A DNA stretch of 64,000 nt from Streptomyces sp. Tue 6430 (GTDB lineage Bacteria; Actinomycetota; Actinomycetes; Streptomycetales; Streptomycetaceae): NCBI GenBank assembly GCA_021568835.1, contig JAKGSH010000010.1, forward strand, positions 248,001 through 312,000, given 5' to 3'. A program made the position numbers and the translations under genes. This document shows, one piece after another, positions 60,028-64,000 of this stretch; position 1 is the stretch's first letter, and each line of letters begins with the position of its first letter. Under the pieces are notes generated by a model, which did no database searches, had not been told where the DNA came from, and was given only the letters and a program-made list of their open reading frames with translations.

Positions 60028-60444
60028 TCACCTCACCAGGAGGTCCAGCAGGCGGTCGGTCTCGGCCGCGGGATCGGTGGTGAGCCCGGTGTGCACGGGC
60101 CCCGGCCGGACGACCGTCGAGCGGGGCGCGATCAGCCAGCGGAACCTCCGTCCGGCGTCGTCGTGCGCCGCCTGTCCGGCCGCCTCGCCGCCGCCGCACA
60201 GGTCCTCCACGGCGCGCAGCGCGGCGCGCACCCCGGCCACGTCCGCGGCCGGGTCCAGCGCCAGCAGCCGGGCCTCGTCGAGGTGGGTGCGGGCGCCGAC
60301 GTAGCCCTGGGCCCGGCAGTAGACGAGCACGCCCGCGTTGATGCGCTCGCCGCGCTCGACGCGGGGCACGATCCGCAGCAGGGCGTACTCGTAGACGTCC
60401 CGCTCGTTGGCCTCGCCGGCCCTGATGATGTGGCGCTCGTTCAC
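60028..60444 (-). CDS. DUF3037 protein
   Basis: 138 aa. DUF3037 core: VYEYALLRIVPRVERGERIN, AGVLVYCRAQGYVGARTHLD and the C-terminal RFRWLIAPRSTVVRPGPVHT. It always accompanies a HipA-like kinase gene in this lineage, here overlapping it by ATGA (60441-60444). Function unknown; the pairing suggests a complex or a substrate-enzyme relation. Confidence 0.88.
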   Translation of the reverse strand: MNERHIIRAGEANERDVYEYALLRIVPRVERGERINAGVLVYCRAQGYVGARTHLDEARLLALDPAADVAGVRAALRAVEDLCGGGEAAGQAAHDDAGRRFRWLIAPRSTVVRPGPVHTGLTTDPAAETDRLLDLLVR

Positions 60445-61195
60445 CGGTCCCTCTCGATGCGTTCGTGGATGACGGCGGCGCGCGCGAGGAGGGGTGCCGC
60501 GTAGGCACGCCGGAGCGCGTCCGGGGTGTCGAAGCCGGGCTCGTCGGTCAGCCAGGCGTCGGGGATCTCGGCGGTGACCTCGGTGAGGAGGTCGGCGGTG
60601 ACGAGGGGGGCCAGCTCGGCCGCGGCGGCCTCGACGTCCGGCGGAAGCGGGCGAGGGCGTGGTCCGTGGCGTCGTAGGGGCGGGCCGCGGAGGTCTCGGC
60701 GGAGGGCCAGTTGTGGTGCCAGATCATGGTGGCGCCGTGGTCGATGAGCCACAGGTCGCCGCGGTGCACCAGCAGGTTGGGGTTGCGCCAGGAGCGGTCG
60801 ACGTTGTTGACCAGTGCGTCGAACCAGACGATCCGTCCGGCTTCGGCGGGGTCGACCGGGAAGGCGAGCGGGTCGAAGCCGAGGGCTCCGGACAGGAAGT
60901 CCATGCCGAGGTTGGTCCCGCCGCTGGACCGGAGGAGGTTCTGCACCTGCTGTTCGGGTTCGCCGAGGCCCAGCACGGCGTCCAGTTCCACGGTGACCAG
61001 GTTCGGGACCCTCAGTCCCAGGCGGCGGGCGAGTTCTCCGCAGACGACCTCGGCGACGAGCGTCTTGCGGCCCTGCCCGGCGCCGGTGAACTTCAGGACA
61101 TAGGCGGCGAGGTCGTCCGCCTCGACGAGGCCCGGCAACGAGCCGCCCTCACGCAGGGGCGTGATGAAACGGGTCGCGATGACTTCCCTGAGCAT
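60441..61195 (-). CDS. HipA-like kinase-fold protein (one apparent frameshift)
   Basis: About 251 aa, shorter than E. coli HipA. Kinase-type residues are present: Lys in AAYVLKFTGAGQGRKTLVA, catalytic Asp/Asn in WFDALVNNVDRSWRNPNLL and the metal Asp in GDLWLIDHGATMIWHHNWP. The last third is in the next frame: one base added to GGG at 60649-60651 (plus strand) gives LAPLPPDVEAAAAELAPLVT and the end RAAVIHERIERDR. It is coupled to DUF3037 by a 4-bp overlap. No HipB-type DNA-binding antitoxin is nearby, so it is not a classical toxin-antitoxin pair. Confidence 0.83.
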
Positions 61196-61393
61196 CGCCC
61201 CAGGCTACTGGGGTCGCGCGGACCCGCGGAGCCCGGCCGACGGCTCCGCGACAGCTGCGGCTCACGCCCCGCCCGTCCCGGACGGGTCGGGCTCCCGGCA
61301 CGGTCCGAACGGGTCCGACCGCCGCTGAACGGGCGGCACCCGTGGCCCGTACCTCTCGGCACACCGTCGCATCCGCCCGAAGGGAACCCCAGC

Positions 61394-61882
61394 ATGACCA
61401 GCGCATCGTTCCACTCCGCCTCGGGACCCGCCCGCCGCACCGTCGTCGCGGCAGCCGGAGCCGCGGGGCTCGCCGCCGCGCTGACCGCGTGCGGAGGCTC
61501 CGACGACGACTCGTCCGCTTCGGTGGACTCCTCGGGGGCGGCCGGCGCCGGCGGCGGTTCCGAGTCCGCTGCCGCCGGCGGCGGGGCCGCGGCGGGTGCG
61601 GCCCTGACGACGACCGCGGACATCCCCGAGGGCGGCGGGAAGGTGTTCGCCGATCAGAAGGTGGTCGTCGTGCAGCCGACGGCGGGTGAGTACAAGGCCT
61701 ACTCGGCGGTGTGCACGCACCAGGGCTGCGCGGTGAAGAGCATCGCCGACGGGGTCATCAACTGCCCCTGCCACAACAGCAACTTCTCCGTCGCCGACGG
61801 CAGCGTCAAGAGCGGCCCGGCGACGAAGCCCCTGCCCGAGGTGCCGATCAGCGTGAGCGGTGACTCGATCACGCTGGCCTGA
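61394..61882 (+). CDS. Rieske [2Fe-2S] lipoprotein
   Basis: 162 aa. A twin-Arg (PARRTVVAAAGAAG) leader with lipobox LTAC (C33) is followed by a Gly/Ser/Ala linker and a compact Rieske domain with both cluster motifs, CTHQGC and CPCHNS. It should hold a [2Fe-2S] cluster on the outer face of the membrane; Tat export would allow cofactor insertion before translocation. No cytochrome gene adjoins it, so the redox partner is unknown. ATG 61394 has AGGGAA upstream. Confidence 0.92.
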   Translation: MTSASFHSASGPARRTVVAAAGAAGLAAALTACGGSDDDSSASVDSSGAAGAGGGSESAAAGGGAAAGAALTTTADIPEGGGKVFADQKVVVVQPTAGEYKAYSAVCTHQGCAVKSIADGVINCPCHNSNFSVADGSVKSGPATKPLPEVPISVSGDSITLA

Positions 61883-62123
61883 CGCGCCCGCCGCGTCCCG
61901 TCCGTCCCGCCTCGCCTCGCCGCGTCCGTCCCGCCCCGCCGCGTCCGCCTCGCCTCGCCTCGCCTCGCCGCGTCCGCCGCGTCGCGCAAGGAGGAGCACC
62001 GTTGCGCGAGCGGGGAAGAGGACCCATCCTGTGCGGGCGGACCGCCCTTTCCCGACGCGATGTCAGAGATGCCTCCGGCACGACGTGCGTGACGTGAGGG
62101 AAGCCGAGAGAGAAGAGGTACGG
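61883..62123. repeat. Low-complexity pyrimidine-rich intergenic DNA
   Basis: Irregular copies of CCTCGCCTCGCCGCGTCCGTC fill 61890-61985. No gene. The ribosome-binding site AAGAGG for the next gene is at its right end. Confidence 0.55.
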
Positions 62124-62591
62124 ATGACCGTCACCCAGCGCAGGGGCCGGAAGATCATGATGTCTCCGGGCGAGGTGAGCGCGTTCCTCACCACCCAGCG
62201 CACCTGCCGGGTGGCCACCGTGTCCGCCGACGGCGCCCCGCACGTGAGCGCCCTGTGGTTCCTGTGGGACGGCTCCGCGCTGTGGCTGTACTCCGTGGTG
62301 CGCAGCAGGCGCTGGGCGGACCTGCGCCGGGACCCACGGGTCGCGATCGTGATCGACAGCGGCGAGGAGTACGAGTCGCTGCGGGGCGTGGAGCTGTCCG
62401 GCACCGTGGAGTTCGTGGGCGAGATCCCGCGCACCGGCGGACTCTGCGCCGAACTCGACTCCGTGGAGACGCTGTTCGCCCGCAAGAACTTCGGTCTGGA
62501 CGCCATGCCGCACGACGGACGGCACGCGTGGGTGCGGCTGCGCCCGGAGAAGATCGTGTCGTGGGACTTCCGCAAGCTGGCCGACCTGTAG
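62124..62591 (+). CDS. Pyridoxamine-5'-phosphate-oxidase-fold (PPOX, F420/FMN-dependent class) protein
   Basis: 155 aa split-barrel: EVSAFLTTQRTCRVATVSAD, APHVSALWFLWDGSALWLYS, RRDPRVAIVIDSGEEYESL and FARKNFGLDAMPHDGRHAWV. Actinobacterial members bind F420 or FMN and reduce or monitor small molecules; the precise cofactor is not visible by eye. ATG 62124 has AAGAGG 6 bp upstream. Confidence 0.85.
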   Translation: MTVTQRRGRKIMMSPGEVSAFLTTQRTCRVATVSADGAPHVSALWFLWDGSALWLYSVVRSRRWADLRRDPRVAIVIDSGEEYESLRGVELSGTVEFVGEIPRTGGLCAELDSVETLFARKNFGLDAMPHDGRHAWVRLRPEKIVSWDFRKLADL

Positions 62592-62751
62592 GGACCGGAC
62601 CCGTCGGTCCACCGTGTCGGCCGGCGGCGGACCGGCGGGCCCCGGGCCTACGGCAGTTGGCTTGCGGGACACGGCCCTGCGGGAGCCGGGCCGTCGACAG
62701 CGGGCCGGCGGCAGGCCCGCGGGAGCAGGACCGGCCGGCGGCAGGCCGGTG

Positions 62752-63654
62752 TCAGCCGAGGTTGTCGGCGGCCGACTTCAGCGCCCGCACCGCCGCCCTG
62801 ATCGACGGGCGGCGGTCGGCGTCCGCCCGCCACAGTGCGTAGACGTGCCGGCGCAGCCGCTGCCGGAGCGGGACCATGACGATTCCCTCCGGCACCGGGT
62901 GGCGTCCGAGCAGCGGGGCGATGCACACCCCCAGCCCGGCCGCCACCAGCCCCAGTTGGGTGTGCGTCTCGGCCGCCCGGTGGCCGACGATCGGCTCGAC
63001 GCCCCGCGAGCGGAGCGTGAACATCAGCCACTCGTGACAGAACTCGCCGTCGGCCCAGGTGATCCACTCGTCCCCGGCGAACTCCGTGAGGTCCACCTCG
63101 TCCCGTCCCGCGAGCGGATGCCCGGCCGGCATCGCCACGTCGGCGGGGTCGTCCAGGATCGGCGCCTTGACCAGCCCGTCCGGTACCGGCATCGGCTTGT
63201 TGTACCAGTCCAGGACGACGGCGAGGTCGAGGTCGCCGCGGATCACCCCGGCGATGCCGCGCTCCGGCTCCAGCTCGCAGGAGCGCACGCGGAGCCCCGG
63301 GTGCTCCCCGCGCAGATCGGCGAGCGCGGTGGGGAACAGTCCGCGCGCGGCGGTCGGGAACGCCGCCAGCCTCAGCTCCCCCACCACCTGGCCGCGCTGG
63401 GCCTCCAGGTCCGACTGGGCCAGCTCGACCTGCGAGAGGATGCGGGCCGCGTGGTCGGCGAGCAGCCGGCCCGCGTCCGTGAGCCGGACGCCCCGCCCGT
63501 TCTTGGCGAGGAGCCGCTGGCCGACCTCGCGTTCCAGCTTGGCCATCTGCTGCGAGACGGCCGAGGTGGTGATGTGCAGCCCCGCGGCGGCGCCGCTGAC
63601 CGAGCCGTGCCGGGCGAGGGCGTCGAGGGTACGCAGGCGCTCCAGATTCAACAT
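62752..63654 (-). CDS. LysR-family regulator
   Basis: 300 aa. LysR HTH at residues 1-60 (MLNLERLRTLDALARHGSVS, GLHITTSAVSQQMAKLER), then a type-2 periplasmic-binding-like domain (GELRLAAFPTAARGLFPTAL, DLDLAVVLDWYNKPMPVPD). It is divergent from an EamA transporter gene 75 bp away, which is its likely target. Confidence 0.92.
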   Translation of the reverse strand: MLNLERLRTLDALARHGSVSGAAAGLHITTSAVSQQMAKLEREVGQRLLAKNGRGVRLTDAGRLLADHAARILSQVELAQSDLEAQRGQVVGELRLAAFPTAARGLFPTALADLRGEHPGLRVRSCELEPERGIAGVIRGDLDLAVVLDWYNKPMPVPDGLVKAPILDDPADVAMPAGHPLAGRDEVDLTEFAGDEWITWADGEFCHEWLMFTLRSRGVEPIVGHRAAETHTQLGLVAAGLGVCIAPLLGRHPVPEGIVMVPLRQRLRRHVYALWRADADRRPSIRAAVRALKSAADNLG

Positions 63655-63729
63655 GTAAGCGATGCTACGAAATACTGCTCGCGAATTCTCGCTTGTGCTA
63701 CGACGTCGTCGTCGGGGACGGTGAGGACC

Positions 63730-64000
63730 ATGACCACCGCCGCCACCACGGGTTCTCCGTCCGCGCCCACGCCCGCATCCGCATCCGCGCCTGCCCCACC
63801 CCCGTGCCCGCCTCCGCGTCAGCGTCCGGCTCAGCCTCCACGTCCACGTCCACGGACGTCCGTCCGGCCGGCCGCCCCCGCGGCACCCTGGACTGGCGGC
63901 TGCGCTTCGGGTTCCTCTCGCTGATCTGGGGCTTCAGCTTCCTGCTCATCAAGGTGGGCACGGGGAGCTACGCGCCGTTCCAGGTCACGCTCGGCCGGCT
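63730..64000 (+). CDS. EamA/DMT-superfamily transporter (partial; one apparent frameshift)
   Basis: Starts MTTAATTGSPSAPTPASAS, a low-complexity leader. After it the frame needs one more C in CCCCC at 63799-63803 to reach GTLDWRLRFGFLSLIWGFSF, the first helix of EamA transporters (WGFSFLLIKVGTGSYAPFQ). The remaining helices lie beyond the right edge. Likely a metabolite exporter under the divergent LysR. Confidence 0.78.

Noticed and set aside
1..64000. Secondary-metabolite gene cluster or defence island
   Set aside because: No PKS, NRPS, terpene, RiPP, restriction, CBASS, Thoeris or similar gene sets were recognised; the SDR pair, thiolase and SnoaL-like gene are not clustered.

Overview
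The window is a stretch of chromosome from a high-GC actinomycete, almost certainly a Streptomyces. The reasons are the very high GC content, third codon positions dominated by G/C, frequent GTG starts, Tat and lipobox leaders, and families typical of that genus: a DtpA/PCu(A)C/CopC copper locus, an EF-Tu3-type tuf paralogue, a DUF3037/HipA-like kinase pair, MocR and ROK regulators, and many regulator/effector gene pairs. No biosynthetic gene cluster, CRISPR array, rRNA or tRNA was recognised.

Layout. 1-5.6 kb: ABC-2 transporter, NarL-type two-component system, ROK regulator and a GntR/UTRA regulator with a DasR-like operator. 6-12.5 kb: alpha/beta hydrolase, EamA transporter divergent from a MocR regulator, PhoD phosphatase behind a PHO box, and a TM-ACT-GNAT protein. 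12.7-17.4 kb: two enzyme/Lrp divergent pairs (Cys/Met PLP lyase, rhodanese) flanking a DUF885 metallopeptidase-like protein. 17.4-22.1 kb: SbcC and SbcD, with a tyrosine-integrase remnant against the sbcD start. 22.5-27.1 kb: copper-trafficking locus (His/Met-rich membrane protein, ECF sigma factor, CopC, PCu(A)C chaperone, DyP peroxidase DtpA), carrying a hairpin MITE and a pair of matched divergent ECF-type promoters. 27-38.8 kb: housekeeping and hypothetical genes (YigZ, SixA, CysRS-like protein, CoA-binding protein, YbaK, XRE-cupin, two left-handed beta-helix proteins, DedA, GalU paralogue, thioesterase, MFS, spermidine-synthase-like protein). 39-40.8 kb: a large serine recombinase sitting inside a truncated EF-Tu gene. 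41-50.6 kb: AlkD, TVP38, a thiolase/HxlR pair with three phased operators, a sugar-type Gfo/Idh plus DUF6807 operon under a LacI-type operator, UppP, TetR and an AI-2E family permease. 50.7-64 kb: SnoaL-like protein, Lnt, Gfo/Idh, DinB, lipoproteins, Ung, an orphan peptide-binding protein, two SDRs, DUF3037/HipA-like pair, Rieske lipoprotein, PPOX protein, LysR and the start of an EamA transporter.

Quality note. At least 19 sites in otherwise well-conserved genes need exactly one extra base to restore the frame. Every one has the same sign and lies in a run of G or C (two are only CC). This looks like systematic homopolymer under-calling rather than gene decay, so those genes are described as restored full-length CDSs with the shift positions given. 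Two real-looking gene remnants remain: the integrase fragment at 21.8-22.1 kb and the EF-Tu fragment at 40.5-40.8 kb.

Genes at both edges (ABC permease on the left, EamA transporter on the right) are cut by the window.
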